From Micrasema longulum (lineage: Eukaryota > Arthropoda > Insecta > Trichoptera > Brachycentridae): a stretch of DNA of 64,000 nucleotides. Positions 1 through 24,201 of the stretch are shown here, piece by piece (the stretch's first letter is position 1; each line of letters starts with the position of its first letter). The stretch lies in contig JAGVSM010000217.1 in the NCBI GenBank assembly GCA_022494885.1, positions 248,001 through 312,000 on the forward strand, read 5' to 3'. Under the pieces are notes generated by a model, which worked only from the letters and a program-made list of their open reading frames with translations, was not told where the DNA came from and ran no database searches. The translations under genes were made by a program, and so were the position numbers.

Positions 1-860
1 TCGGTTAACAAAAATGGTCCGGAAGTGCTTATTTGCCGTGCAATCTCTAAACCGCCATAACTTGAAAAATCCACTTTCGAAAAAAAAAACTTTTCAAGCA
101 AGTAAATCGCTATGATATTCACAAAAACTTTTTTTTTAAGTTTCATAATAAGGTTGTGATGATAACGATTAATTGTGAGAAAAAAGCCTGCAAAAGTCAC
201 AAAAAAAAAGTTTTTCAAATTCGCATCAGTTACTGCATACAAAAAGTTGCCCAAAACTTTAATTTAATTTAATTTCAATTTAATACCAGCTGAAAATCGT
301 AAAGAAAAAAACCTAATTTCATTAAAAAAATAGTCAAAAAATATTAAACAGCAAGTGAAACTTAAGTGTATAAATATATTTTATTCTTTAATTATTATTA
401 AACTATGTACTTACTTAAAAAAATAAAATGTAATGTAACCCGCAGACAAGCTTCGGCTGGGAGCAAAAATACAATTTTGTATGTTACTTATTTGTTAAAA
501 TGAATAAAACTTAATAAAAAAAATATAAAAAAAGTTAAAATGGAGTATTAAAACATGATACTGCAAAAAAATACTACTTTTAGTAATTATTACAGCCTAA
601 AATGTAGTATTACATAAGGTTTACTGCGTTTTTGTTGGTTTTTAGAGAAAGCTGATAGATAGCAGATACATATTATGAGTATAAGCAGTTTGTATTAAAA
701 CACACCTTTTTTTTTAAACATTTCTAATTTTTCAAATTATAATGTATTTGTTTAAAAAAACACGTGGCCTTTATTATTACAAATAAAAACATTCAACATA
801 ATCCAGCTAAACGAATTTTTTTAAAACCGAATTTTAGTAAGTATTAAATTATTCTACCAA
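1..860. other. AT-rich, nothing recognised
   Basis: Poly(A)/poly(T) runs and simple AT-rich sequence. No ORF, repeat or splice pattern that I can support. Confidence 0.6.
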
Positions 861-874
861 ATCCCAAAAGGAAT

Positions 875-1099
875 ACTACCAGATGTCAAACTAGAGGATG
901 GGTCATGGGGTCTACCGCAAACTCTGAATTCGGGCAAAGAAATTTCATGTTTCTGGGCCCCAAAATATTCAATATGCTACCCAAACATTGCAAAACCGTG
1001 ACCTGGATTCAATTGAATAAATTTGTAAAAAAATGGTTACTGCGTTTAGGTCGAGGAAATCGGAAAATTTACTCAAAAACATTCTTAAATAATAAATAA
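875..1099 (+). pseudogene. non-LTR retrotransposon ORF2 C-terminal fragment
   Basis: The frame reads TRCQTRGWVMGS, then FGQRNFMFLGPKIFNMLP and FVKKWLLRLGR, ending at TAA. The block FGxRNFxxxGPxxFNxLP is typical of the very C-terminus of Jockey/CR1-like reverse transcriptase ORFs. The remainder of the element is absent. Confidence 0.55.
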
Positions 1100-1324
1100 T
1101 GTAAATAATTATCGTAAAACTGTATTGTAAATTAACTAGTAGGTAGTAATGTAATTGTTTATTTTGCATAAAAATGTCTGCCTTAAAACAGGTTGTACCT
1201 AGTTAGGCAGACTAAACATGATTCAGAGAAATCTATTACCTAAGTGTGTATGTAGTAGATAAAGTAATTGTTATTTTTGTTTATAAAACATGATTATTAT
1301 TATTATTTTAATCTTAATTTGTTG

Positions 1325-1670
1325 CAACCAAGAGGGAAAACATTTTTGAGAAGGGAATATGAAAGTCTAGGCATTTACAAGGCTTATGCCCTATCATTGG
1401 CTGGTTTAAGTGCCCACATTACACATTGTGTAACATTCACAATTCGTCCTATATTTAAACATCCACATTTCCTCAACTCTTCCATCTGTTGACTTTTGTG
1501 AAGTAAAAGAGCTGAAACTTTTATCATATTGGTGAGATCATCCGGCTGAACCAATTCACCTACTAGGCAACGCCTGAAAACATTTTTTAAATTTTTATGC
1601 TTCTTATATCAGTTAGTTAAATCAACAATGTTTTGAGTATGTCCAACATGCTGGATTTCCACCCTTGGGA
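1325..1670. repeat. dispersed repeat C, copy 1
   Basis: Contains GAAAACATTTTTGAGAAGGG, AGTCTAGGCATTTACAAGGC, CTATCATTGGCTGG and CATCTGTTGACTTTTGTGAA. Related text occurs at 25506-25560, 32058-32250, 38870-39020 (its right part) and 59745-59830. No inverted ends seen; type unknown. Confidence 0.55.
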
Positions 1671-2894
1671 ATTATTTAAATTTAAATTTGTTGCATCAAC
1701 TCGAAAGTGTTTTCCTCTCCGTTGCAACAAATTTAGATCTAAATAATTTCCTATCCAGCCAGTCTACAAACATTTTGACATATTCAAAACATTGTTGACT
1801 ATTTTGATAATTAATGGGCGAAACTTGATGTTGCTGCATGGGTAAAATGTATCAATCTTCTAGTAGCGAAAAAAGAGTTAGGACCGTCCGAAAAAAACTT
1901 TTTAGCCGAAATCAAATTTCGGCTGCTGTTCTAGTTTCGGCTAAAACCGAAGTTATTTTAATAAGCTTAAAGTCACTTCAAAACACCCTAAATTTAGTCA
2001 AAAAAATTCGCCTAATGAAACTTGAACAGAAGTCGAAATTCGATTTCGGTTGATCTTGTTTCGGTCTACTAATTATATAATAATTGCTGTAATTAAAATT
2101 TAATAAAAGCAGTCCGTAGCATTTTGCGAAAATTGCGCTTTGAAAATTACCCAGGTACGATCATTAATATAATATGGGGTGCAATTGTATGGAGCATTTT
2201 CTCAAAGAATTATTGCGTCGTTTCCGAATGTTTTAAATAATTAAAATGCACTGCATATTTCAAGGATGGCGTGACCTCTGATAAACGTGATGATAAGGCC
2301 GGTTACCGGCTACTGGTATTAGCGTGACCGGACATTATATAGATGGCATTATTCTATAGAAATGTTCCCCATATAAGCCGGTGGGTGTTTTGCCAAAAGG
2401 TTCACCGCGCAAGATGGCATGATAAGGCCAGCGTTTGGGGAAGGATACGGTAGAATGTCAGAAGGTCAGTCTTTTCAGATTCATATCACGAATATCGTGA
2501 ATTCTTCCAACACTTAAGGTTGGTAAGTTACTTCTAAAAATGTAATCTAGTAAACTGCCACGACTACTGGTCTGTTAGGAAGAGCTGGCGCAAACAATAC
2601 ATTTACACATTGCGCTTGTCTAGATGTCTAGTATCTGTGAATATGCGCATGGTATGACATCGCACGGCATTCGCACTGTGAAAATAATCTCAGTCTCTCG
2701 CGCTTATGAGCGTGACAGAGACAACTATTGCTTTGTTTGTTGCTAATGATATGGTAATAAAATATACAGAGGATGCTCCAGCGTTCGTCCGAATTTCGCT
2801 GCGATTCTTCATAGTAAAAATATAAATATAATAAAATGTATTTGATTTATGGGTATATAGCTATGGATGAAAAACACCGGTTTATAAATATCAA
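1671..2894. other. AT-rich stretch with a short hairpin
   Basis: No gene recognised. GTCTCTCGCGCTTATGAGCG with the following TGACAGAGAC (2693-2722) forms a short imperfect hairpin, probably part of an old MITE. The ORF at 1838-2053 has no recognisable features. Confidence 0.5.
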
Positions 2895-3143
2895 TACCTC
2901 AGAGACAAACGGATGCAAATCCAACCGTCAAATGTTCGACCAATGCTTAAAGAATCTACTTTCTCTAAGTGATTTCTAATAATTTATATCATTCATTTGT
3001 ATTTTCAGTATCTTAATATATTGGTTCTTTCATTACAATACTTACATTTCTTCCAAATCAATGGACATGATCATAAACTGGATACGAAAATCGAAATGTC
3101 AATTCATCAAATTCTGGATTTGCATCCGTCTGCCTCTGAGGTA
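2895..3143. mobile_element. MITE with 27-bp inverted repeats
   Basis: The left end TACCTCAGAGACAAACGGAT is mirrored at the right end (CTCTGAGGTA), with about 25 of 27 bases complementary. The 249-bp interior is AT-rich and non-coding. No clear target duplication was found. Confidence 0.65.
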
Positions 3144-4554
3144 CAAATATACTCTCTCACTTAATCTAGTTACGTATGCATGGTTCGATTATCTAGTGCT
3201 GGCGCGTTCGCATAACGGACACTAACCTTAATATTATTTTTTTGTCGAATGTGCTATGTTTAAAAAAAAATCTCATTTGGATTAGAGGGCTGTGTACCTT
3301 TATGAAAAAAAAACCATTAGTTAAGAAAATGACATATATTTATTTATTTTATCTCTTAAAATACTGTGTTAAAAATTCCTTTGCAAGCGTTGATGTAACA
3401 TCGTGTTACCACAAGCAAAAAACGGAATATAACAAAGTTCAGACATTTGAAAAAAGAAACATGGAGACATACTGTTTAATAATTCAATTTCCATAATTTA
3501 TAAAAATAAACATATCGCTTAACCCTGTTATAGCAAAATAAATTAAAAATCATAAATACGCCGCTTATTTTACACGCGTGCGTCCCCCATCACTGTCAAA
3601 AACCGACTGATTCTGTTTCACACAAATACTGGCCCCAGAACAGCGTCTCTGTCTTCCTTGTTATGAGTTCTATCGTCGTCTCTTATTCAGTTTCATTGCT
3701 GTATTTTCCGACATTCATTCTTCGCGTAGCAAGGATAAATATTTTTTGCATTAAAATCCAGCATAGTTATAATAATTTCACTTTCCAAATCCGGTGTGAA
3801 AATGTCCATTTGAAGATTACAAAAATACAACTTCATCATTTAAATGAGTAAGAGAGATATATCAAGTCTTATATCGTATGTCGACTAGTGTGACATCACA
3901 GCCACACAAGAGTTGAACCAGTACATTTTATACACACAGTTTAAAAAATGCATGCTTCAAGTTGTATTGGAGAAGATATATACACACTTATCGATAAGCA
4001 TTAAATCTCGTTATTTATACTCTTAAAACAATTTATATAAAAATATAACTTGTGTTATGCATTTTAATTGCATTGTGTGAATTTTTATTATAATATTATG
4101 AACGCAAATAAAAAATGTACTCGTGTAAAAATAAATTAACATATTTATTACATTTTCTTAACCCATTTTCATTTCATATTCACATCCCTCTAATCCAACA
4201 CAGATTTTTTTAAACGATAACACATTTGGTTAAAATTTTATATATTCTTTTTAAAATCACCATCCTGTAAATTTTAAATGCGTTTGTGTGAGTTTTGTGA
4301 ACGCGCCAGCTTTTGTTAATCGACACACACATGGTAGGAAAATTAATTTTGTGGGTCAGTGGATTTTATCTTGAAGGATTTTAGTAATTTAAGGTTAACT
4401 TCGGAAATTTGTAGTGGGGTTTCAGGGTTACGGAATGTACGTAATCTATCCTCATCTTTCACTTCGCGCCTCATTGTGCATAGGGCATTGCATTGTTACC
4501 TCCAATTACATTGCAATATAAATTATTTGTAACGTACTTACTTGAAGACAGACC
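3144..4554. other. AT-rich, nothing recognised
   Basis: Short ORFs here (near 3242 and 3663) are low-complexity and chance-like. No repeat or RNA gene seen. Confidence 0.5.
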
Positions 4555-4790
4555 TACGCATCAGACGCCCGTTGAGGAACTTTGAAATATTGCAGTAAAA
4601 AACTCACCTATTAAATTAATATTTCTCGTTGACCTTGCCGGGAATTAATCCCGAGAACTCAAGCATTTTATTATAACCAAACACACTATCCACTACACTA
4701 CGAAGCGGACTTGACTCAATTTAATTTCCTTTTTCTCGAGAGTAGCTATCGAGTCGAAAACACTACATGATTATGGTTCTATTTCACACA
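4555..4790 (-). mobile_element. SINE family B-related copy, degraded
   Basis: Shares with 8191-8450 the block GAACTCAAGCAT (minus: ATGCTTGAGTTC), the tRNA-like head and the stretch GAGAGTAGCTATCGAGTCG. More diverged than the other copies. Confidence 0.55.
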
Positions 4791-5501
4791 CCTGGACATT
4801 TCATTTTCCTTTCCGCCTGGACACGGGGAATACAGAAATCATTTTTACTTGTTATTAACACATTTTTAGTGGTGTAAATGAACCAACTAATTGAAAAAAA
4901 TAATTACATCTGCTTCATAAAAAAATCGTCTAGTTATTTTAAAACTATTAAATGGAATTAAACGTAGTTGTGCAGGAAGCAGCCAGTCCACAATTTTGAA
5001 AAAAATGAGATATACAGGGACATTCGCTCGAAGTGTTACCAACTTCACGCTGCTGTAGCAACCATACGGTTAATGACAGTGCGCTCATGTTTTGACACGT
5101 GTCAGTCTGTTATATTGTTAATAAATCTACCGAAGCACATATTTTTACGTCACAGTTAAAAAAAGTTATCGAAGTGTAATTCAAACTCAACAGTGTTACT
5201 GCTCTGTATGTGGCCTGTCTGTAGCTACGACATTTACATGTAAATAAAATGTTTGTATATCGAACCATTTCACTTTACAATGATACTCGTAGCATAAAAG
5301 AAGTTAGAAAATTTGGTCTTTTTTCATGAATTTTTTTTACGGTTTAGCAATATGCAAACAAACCAAGCGATCACGATATATAGTCGGGGTGGGGTCTACG
5401 TTCAAGAAGCACTGAAGGCATGCGGTAGTGTATTTTGACAATGTCCGGTTGAGTTTAGATAAAAATTAGCTGGTCGGTATTCACGACTATTTTTTTTTTT
5501 T

Positions 5502-5595
5502 TTTTGACGGACTTATGCAGTCCATTCTAACGATGGTAAATACAAATTCTTATAATAAATACAGGCACTAATAAAATAAAATACAACTAAATAAA
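5502..5595. repeat. dispersed repeat (GACGGACTTA family), copy 1
   Basis: TTTGACGGACTTATGCAGTC through ACAGGCACTAATAAAATAAA is shared with 40012-40135. It follows a T run and looks like one end of a LINE or SINE. Identity unknown. Confidence 0.55.
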
Positions 5596-5654
5596 ATGTT
5601 TATTATTTTATATCGAGTATCTAAACTCAACCGGCAGCGCCAAAACACATTACC

Positions 5655-6911
5655 GCATCCTTCCGCGCGCCTCCATGAGGTGATGAGGCTCCATTACATC
5701 CGGTCCACCTTCTGGTGGGGATTATGGTATGCTGGCACCACCGAGCCATATTTTTTCAAAAATGAGCAAGGACGTACCGTTACTGTGAATGGTGAGTGCT
5801 ATAGTGCCATGCTGAATATTTGTCCTTTCCCCAAATGGAAAAAAATTGATGAGGACGATTTTTGACTTGCCATACAGCGGGCATTACGATGGAGTTGTTG
5901 CGTGAAAAAAAAAAGTAGTATGGTAGTAGTTTATTATTCTTTACATGGGATTCATTGAATCTCTTATAAACGTCAAAAGATTATAACTATATAACATAAT
6001 TCAACAATTAGTAAATTAAACCTAATAAACGAATAAACTTCAATCAACAACACAGTTTAAATCAATAAACATGAATCTAATGCCAAGCTGTCTTTTCCTG
6101 CATTTATTCTTCTGCTCTATAGTAGCTTTTTCCAAACAGCCTGTGCTTGACAAAATCTTTTTTTTTTGTTGGCAAAGCCTGAATTTCAAGAGCTACCTTG
6201 TTGTAGAATCGTATGCAGTTTGAGGCAAAAGAATTTTAAAAAAATTGCGGTCTAGTAGTGGGCACAACTCGCATAACTTTATTTCATGTTAAATTTATGA
6301 TCATTTCTGTTTCTCCTAAAACCATCAATATGTTTATGTACATACATCAAGTTTCATAAATATACTGATATGTGACTGTCAATACATTGTTTTTTTTTAA
6401 ACTTATCTCTAAGCGATTCTCTGGGACTCATATTGTAAATTGCTCGAACAGCTCTCTTCTGCAGCACAACAACAGAATCAATATCTGTAGCACTTCCCCG
6501 CAGCAGTATACAGTAAGACATAACGCTATGTAACTAACTGAAATTTCTACATCAGTAAGATGTCGAATCTTTTTAACAGCGTATTCTGCAGAACTAAGTC
6601 TGTTCGATAAATCATATATACACGAACGAATCGGTTATATCACGAAATGGTCCTTACAACTACTGGCCACTTAGATCTTGTGATTTAAAACCACTTGACT
6701 ATTTTCTGTGGGGCTATGTTAAATCACAGGTTTTCACCAACAAACCCAGGACTCTTGAAGAGCTGAAGCCAACATTCGCCGCACCATAGCCACTATACCA
6801 ACCAAAATGCTGCACAAAGTCATCGAAAATTGGCGTCACCGGATCAATCAGTGCAGGAGAAGCCGTGGTGGTCATTTATACAATATTTTGATTGAAGCAG
6901 AAATGGCATAA
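5655..6911 (+). pseudogene. mariner-type transposase pseudogene, split by a LINE
   Basis: The 5' piece (about 5655-5905) reads FWWGLWYAGTTEPYFFKNEQ, TVTVNGECYSAML and, after a frameshift and loss of the usual WFQQDGA block, TCHTAGITMELLRE. The 3' piece resumes near 6627 as ESVISRNGPYNYWPLRSCD then LDYFLWGYVKSQVF, and ends after a second frameshift at TAA 6909-6911 with VIENWRHRINQCRRSRGGHL. These blocks are typical of the Tc1/mariner transposase family common in insects. The gap (about 5906-6625) holds a reverse-oriented Jockey-type LINE fragment. Dead: two frameshifts, a deletion and an insertion. Confidence 0.75.
6066..6619 (-). pseudogene. Jockey-type LINE reverse-transcriptase C-terminal remnant
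   Basis: The minus strand reads LSNRLSSAEYAVKKIRHLTD, then YIDSVVVLQKRAVRAIYNMS with PRESLRDKF, and in a further frame LFGKSYYRAEE. These are C-terminal blocks of Jockey/CR1-like reverse transcriptases. Several frame changes break it. It interrupts the mariner-type transposase pseudogene. Confidence 0.7.
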
Positions 6912-7012
6912 CATGTATCATCTAATAAAATCATTCCGCAACTTTTTTGATCGAATTTACTGTGTTTTATTTCAATTTTAAATCCTATCGTTCTTATTGG
7001 TAAACCCTCTAT

Positions 7013-7130
7013 TTGTTGAATTTGGGCATGCCATTTCTTTATCGTTCTTCCTCGTTTTCTGCACCCATCAACATTCCGTTCCGTAGCCGTTCTTTTGCCG
7101 TTCATTCGCTGTACGTGTCCAATCCAATGC
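7013..7130 (-). pseudogene. RTE-like LINE C-terminal scrap
   Basis: Minus strand: LHWIGHVQRMNGKRTATER, then GCRKRGRTIKKWHAQIQQI. The pattern W-GHV-RM ... RRGRP-KKW is characteristic of the C-terminus of RTE-type and related LINE proteins. Same family as the fragment at 44427. Truncated at both ends. Confidence 0.6.
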
Positions 7131-7170
7131 AGCTATACCATACTATATCTATCACCATATTACTGTTTAT

Positions 7171-7341
7171 TTTTTCGCACCACAACGGGCCAGGAGGCTC
7201 AATTACAGTGGGGAATTACAGCACAGAACACCCAGGCTTGAGAAAAATCACATTAAATTTTTGTGTTCTCGCCGGTAATCGAACACCGAACCTTCCGTGC
7301 GTAGTCAAGTGTCTAAGCTATTACACCACGGAGGCCGCCGT
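7171..7341 (-). mobile_element. tRNA-headed SINE, family A
   Basis: Minus-strand copy of the SINE seen best at 46672. It has the tRNA-like head with a B-box-like stretch (GTTCGATTAC), the shared body GGGTGTTCTGTG and the end GTGGTGCG. Somewhat diverged. Confidence 0.75.
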
Positions 7342-7344
7342 ATA

Positions 7345-8190
7345 TGTATGTATGTATGTGTATATTTTATCCGTTTTAATAATTTATACTGTATTAAAAA
7401 TAAATTTATTTTATTTACAGTTGTATTTAGTATCATATTGATAATCGATTTTCCAACACGCGGTTATTCAACTTTATATATTTCTTGTAACTTGGTTTGA
7501 AGGTCGATTAACCATCCCTCGAATTGATTTATTTATGATAACATTAAATTCTTAGTTAACGTGTTTTATAAATCGATTTCGATGTCAGTCGATATAAAAG
7601 TTATGTACGAGGGTTATCATATAATAATTTATTCACCGAGACACGTACAGAAGTATCTTATACATAGCATTCAAAAGTATGGTGTTTTACTAGGAATGAT
7701 AAAAATATTATTTAATTATTATCATCACCTATCGGCACCTAATGGTGCATATGGCACTACATTAGAACAGCAATGCGTCCATTGCTCATTTGTTACATGA
7801 AGGTATGGTGATCAGTCTTGCGCTACAGGAGTGGTATTCTGAATCTCCTCTACCCCCTAGATTAGTTTGGGGATTTTTTTAAGCATGCGTTTACGCTTCA
7901 TATCTGGCCATACTGATGGTTAAACGTCAAATAAATATGAACACGTAAAATCAAACATGAAATTTTAATTAAAAACATTATTGCGACCTTAAGCATTACC
8001 CAAAACACTTCATTGAGTTAAATTAACCAAACCGTATTAGATTTTTTCCATTGTTTAAACAGTTTTATACATCGTTTGATGTTTCATCATCAGTGTGGCC
8101 ATATATGAAGCAAAGTGTATTCGTATGTAATAAAAATCCCCAAACTTATTTCTTCTCTATCCCCGCAAAAAGATCCATAAATACACCCCA
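7345..8190. other. AT-rich, nothing recognised
   Basis: A short TATG microsatellite near 7345-7362 follows the SINE. No coding pattern. Confidence 0.5.
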
Positions 8191-8450
8191 GGCACCAGTC
8201 CAGGGACAGTGAAATATTGCAGTGTTATACCACTTTTAAAACAAATATTTAACGTCGACCCTGCAAGGAATCGAATCGGGAACCTCAAGCATGGTAGTTG
8301 AACGCTCCAACAACTACTCTACGAGGCCGACTTATCCCCACTAGATTTCCCTTTTCGGGATTTTTACCTGAGAGTAGCCATCGAGTCTAAAACACTCGTC
8401 CAGTGTTTTGGTACTATTTCATATACAGATCTCTAATATTTATTCGTCTA
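8191..8450 (-). mobile_element. SINE family B-related copy
   Basis: Minus strand carries the same body (TTTCACTGTCCCTGGACTGG) and a tRNA-like head with GGTTCCCGATTCGATTCC. Beyond the head a further stretch of about 110 bp is shared with the copy at 4555, so these two share an extended 5' part. Confidence 0.65.
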
Positions 8451-8559
8451 GGCACAGATAAAGTTATAATACCACTGTTATGTAATCTATTCATAAAGAT
8501 ATACATGAATATAGATCCTCGGTAAAATAAAAAATACATAGGCCAATAAATTGGTTGTG

Positions 8560-8760
8560 CGGTTCCCGCCGGTGGAAGGGTGTCGAAAGTGATTATTCAG
8601 CTTTGTTCGGCGGAACTTAGGGACGCGAGATTACACGGGAGCGGGCGAGAGTGCTAGCGAACGATAGGGTCTCTTGAAAGTATCTGGTGATGTCCACATG
8701 CTCCACTTAAGAGTGCATGTGGAAAATTACAATGAGAATTGTGATAAAGCTGATTTAAAT
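8560..8760 (+). promoter_or_regulatory. possible 5' region of AREL1
   Basis: A GC-richer stretch (CGGTTCCCGCCGGTGG, GGGAGCGGGCGAGAG) stands out from AT-rich surroundings and lies about 3.5 kb upstream of the first AREL1 exon found. It includes a short palindrome TCCACATGC...GCATGTGGA (8693-8723). I could not link it to the gene by splice phase, so it is only a candidate. Confidence 0.2.
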
Positions 8761-8769
8761 TTAAAATAG

Positions 8770-9680
8770 GCTTTAAAGTTATACCGTCGAAAACAACGAC
8801 GTCTTTTTCCTGTCACGCGATTTCGTTTTAAATCAACATTTGTTTCTGTTAAAAGTACTTTTTATTTAAGGTTTTTAACATCACATTTTTCACATAAAAT
8901 ATTTATTTTTAAAATAGTAGGAAAATTGAATTTGTATTTTTATTTTTACCGAAATACGTATATTATGTAAGTATTGTATGTGGATAATAATATGTTCGTT
9001 TTGAATGATACCTTACATAAACATTTCTGTTTTATTCATTGGGGAAATTTAAACATTTTTTAGATAGGCTTTCTAAATTTCTTTTTAATTACTTCGCACA
9101 TAGTGTTAGTATAATTAAATGTATATTGTATTTATTATCTTATTGCCTAATCTGGGCAATATAGGGGTGTATTCATATCCATTGTTGCCTTTGACCTTGC
9201 TTTCACTATTCATTACCCTTTTTGCATATTTTGTCGGAAAAACACGGTCATTTATTATTTTGTAATTATGTAAAACGGCTTAAAACAAGGTTTAACCTAA
9301 TGCCAAAAGAAAACATGTTAACTCCGGGCCGAAACTATAACAGGACATTAATATGACAAATACTGGCCGTTTGGAGAAATTATTATCTCCCATTTATTAA
9401 TGAGGGTTATCTGAATATCTGGCGCCGGCTTTCAGTAACGAATAGCGTGCATTTATATACGTACAAACAATAATTTTAAATATTTATTACTCATAAGTTT
9501 GTTATAAATCGTTTTGAATACCTGTTTAATTTTCAGTGTACGCTTAGATTGCACAACATGCATTTTAAAACGTATTTTTTTCCGTTCCCCGACTGCGTCA
9601 AAAAATTGCAGGAAAATTTGAGTAATTCGATCAATTATTCAATTTTCTGTTTACGCATATCGTACTAGTATTTTATCTTC
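8770..9680. other. AT-rich, nothing recognised
   Basis: Long A and T runs and scattered poly(A)-signal-like words. No ORF or repeat I can name. Confidence 0.5.
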
Positions 9681-9689
9681 TTTACAGTA

Positions 9690-9775
9690 TTCTTCTTCTT
9701 CAGCCTGTAGCGGTCCACTCCTGGACGTAGGCCTCTTCCGCGCCAAAAGGTTTCAAATTCGATATGGTTTATTTC
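9690..9775 (-). repeat. RTE-type LINE 3' scrap
   Basis: CCTGTAGCGGTCCACTCCTG and the following GACGTAGGCCTCTTCC resemble the widespread lepidopteran RTE C-terminal block coding for a QEWTA-like end on the minus strand. Only this part is recognisable. Confidence 0.4.
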
Positions 9776-10135
9776 AGAGAGGCTTTGACATTTGAACGCC
9801 ACGCTTGTCGAGCAAGTTGTCGAGTTTCACTGTGTTGTTTGTTCTTTATCAGAACTGGTGTTGATTTTGTCGAAGCTTCTGTCCTTCTTCAGATTTCCTT
9901 CTAGCCGCTTTGTTCCCAGTTTTGTGGCACTGGAAGCTTGCCATTCGCCCTCTCCCTATCTGCCACGACACCGATGGTAATGTCAGTGGTATCGCCCGGG
10001 GTTCGCGGGGTCTAAGACCACTGTACGACGCCAGGGAGTAGGACATGTGAGTAGTGTCGCTGGCGTTATATTATTGATTTTTTCGACAATTGTAGCCAGC
10101 ATTACACCGCATTAAATTACAGAAGCCGTGTTCGG

Positions 10136-11644
10136 CTAGCGAACTGCCTTATTAATGAGTTCATTCTGACTTGCATTTGTGCGGCTTCTGGGTGCATAAA
10201 ATAGTGCATTAAATCTCACTCTAGTATAATTATTGGGAACATACAAACTGATCTCTTTCAGTATATTTGGGCTATATATAGTTCCAGAAATCAGCTTATA
10301 GAAATGTTTCCCAAGAAAAAATTGACGACGAGATTCGAGGGTGTTGTAATCCAGCATCCCTGCTAGAAATAATGACTGATATAATAATGGATAATTATTA
10401 TTTTCTTTGAGTTATAAGTATCGCAAAAATCGCCTTTGAACCTTCTCTTTATCAAGGATGTGGTTTGATTTAGAAGGGTCCCGAATTATGGAACAGTATT
10501 CTGGGTTGTATATACTTCCAGAAATCAGTTTATAGAAATGTTTCCCAATAAAAAATTGACGACGAGATTATTCGAGGGTGTTGTAATCCAGCTCCCTGCT
10601 AGAAATAATGATGGATACACTTATGGTTGGTGTTTGTTACCTACTAAACGTCGGGTTATATCGACTGCCTAGTAGGTTCCACATAAATTGCTAAATATTT
10701 ATCCGCGTTGATATCGTTCCATAAAAATCGTCTCGTGAGAACGTTTTTTACTTCACGCTCGTTTTGGATAAATCTTCAGACTAACATGGTATGTGTAATG
10801 CACAGATAAAGTAAAAGATTGTACTTACAGTTTTATTTTCTTTTATTGATACAAAAGATACAATATATAAACTTAACTAAACTTAATATAATAGGGAATG
10901 GAAATACTTAAAAATAACTCAAGGCATCTAATTTGTAAAACGTAAAATAAAGCAGTTAAGAAAAAGTATGAAATCGTAACAATTAAAATTAAATCAAGTT
11001 TTTGTCTAAAGGACGTGTGTCACCGAACACGGCCAAAACGCTTCTCGTCCTGTCCACAGACTACAGATATCTTGTCCTGTCCGTCGCTCGGACCTGGCGC
11101 GCGACGTCGCGTGTGACGTCTATAGTGTTGCCACACACTAATAGATAATTATTATTTTCTTTGAGTTATAAGTATCGCAAAAATCGCTTGTAAACCTTCT
11201 CTCTATCAAGGTTGTGGTTTGATTCAGAAGGGTCCCGAATGATGGAACAGTATTCTAGTATGCCGCGGACTAGTGTATCATACAATGGGCGAATTGCAGT
11301 AGTATTATTGAAATATCTAGAGTTTCGAAGTACAAATCCAAGTACCTTACTAGATTTATCTACAACACTGGACTTAAATGTAAAATTCACCTCAAAAATA
11401 ATACCAAGATCTTTAATTTGGTAATTGCGTGTAAAAGTACATTATTCATGTTGTCAGGAAATAGAGATGTTTCTTGGCAGCGAGTGTACGAGATAACGCA
11501 GCATTTTAGTATGCTAAAAACACGCAGTGAGATCGGAAGAACTACCCTAAACCTATGCATTATACCAGTGATTGAAGAGATTTTAGATTTAACATAATCA
11601 AAATGGTGAATCCATGTGAGCTGTGAATCTATGTAGATTACCAA
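10136..11644 (-). pseudogene. rearranged Jockey/CR1-like LINE ORF2 remnant
   Basis: On the minus strand, 11644-11387 reads IDSQLTWIHHFDYVKSKISS, then CCVISYTRCQETSLF; after a frame change 11420-11166 reads VNFTFKSSVVDKSSKVLGFV then RPLYDTLVRGILEYCSI. The C-terminal block LESRRQFFLGKHFYKLISG lies at 10357-10136. The block IDSQLTW is out of its usual order, suggesting a mosaic of two copies. About 115-bp pieces are duplicated (10387-10502 with 11142-11258; 10255-10375 with 10498-10610), and an unrelated 520-bp stretch (10611-11141) is inserted. Confidence 0.65.
10611..11141. other. inserted segment inside the LINE remnant
   Basis: It is unlike the LINE around it, starting near TGTTTGTTACCTACTAAACG and ending GTGTTGCCACACA with a GC-rich right end. 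The TG...CA ends would suit a solo LTR, but I could not find a convincing target duplication or second LTR. Confidence 0.3.
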
Positions 11645-12236
11645 AAAATGACTGTATTCATTTAAAAAATCACTACTTGAGGAGGTATGTGGAAGGTGAA
11701 ATTTAGTTTTAAGTTCTTCTTTTTCCTCGGATATTTCTTTATTACAATATTCAAATATTTAATATTATTTTTTTATTATGAATTGTTTTAATTTCTTTGT
11801 ATTTTATACTTGCTTGCTATCTTGTTTTCAGTTTTATGTACATATTATTACTTCTTACTATATTATTATTATTACCATGCCTTTATGTAAATATTATTCT
11901 GTTTCAAAATGAGTTTGTTGTAACTCCTGGGAGTACAAAAAGAATTGTATGATTTAATATAAAAAAGGGTAATTTGTTACATACAGACCAATACTGCTTT
12001 GCAGCCCTTTTTGTGAATTGAGTGACTTTTGTCAGCATCCATTTTTTTGGAAGTCTGGAGCGAAAGGTTAAGCACTTATTATGCAACATGGCGTTTCGTA
12101 ACATTTTTTAGGCACAGCCAGAGATGATTGTCAGGATTGTACTACTACGACCCTACCTACTATTTGAACCATATTCTTTAACTTCCTGAAAAATTGTAAT
12201 AGTCGGTTATTTTACGCCTTATATGTTTTTTTGTAG

Positions 12237-24201
<11,965 letters not shown>

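Noticed and set aside
1268..1492. 74-codon ORF
   Set aside because: It runs through dispersed repeat C, whose other copy at 32064 encodes a different peptide; it is not conserved as protein.
7345..7365. CRISPR-like or other short array
   Set aside because: Simple TATG microsatellite; no repeat-spacer pattern anywhere in the window.
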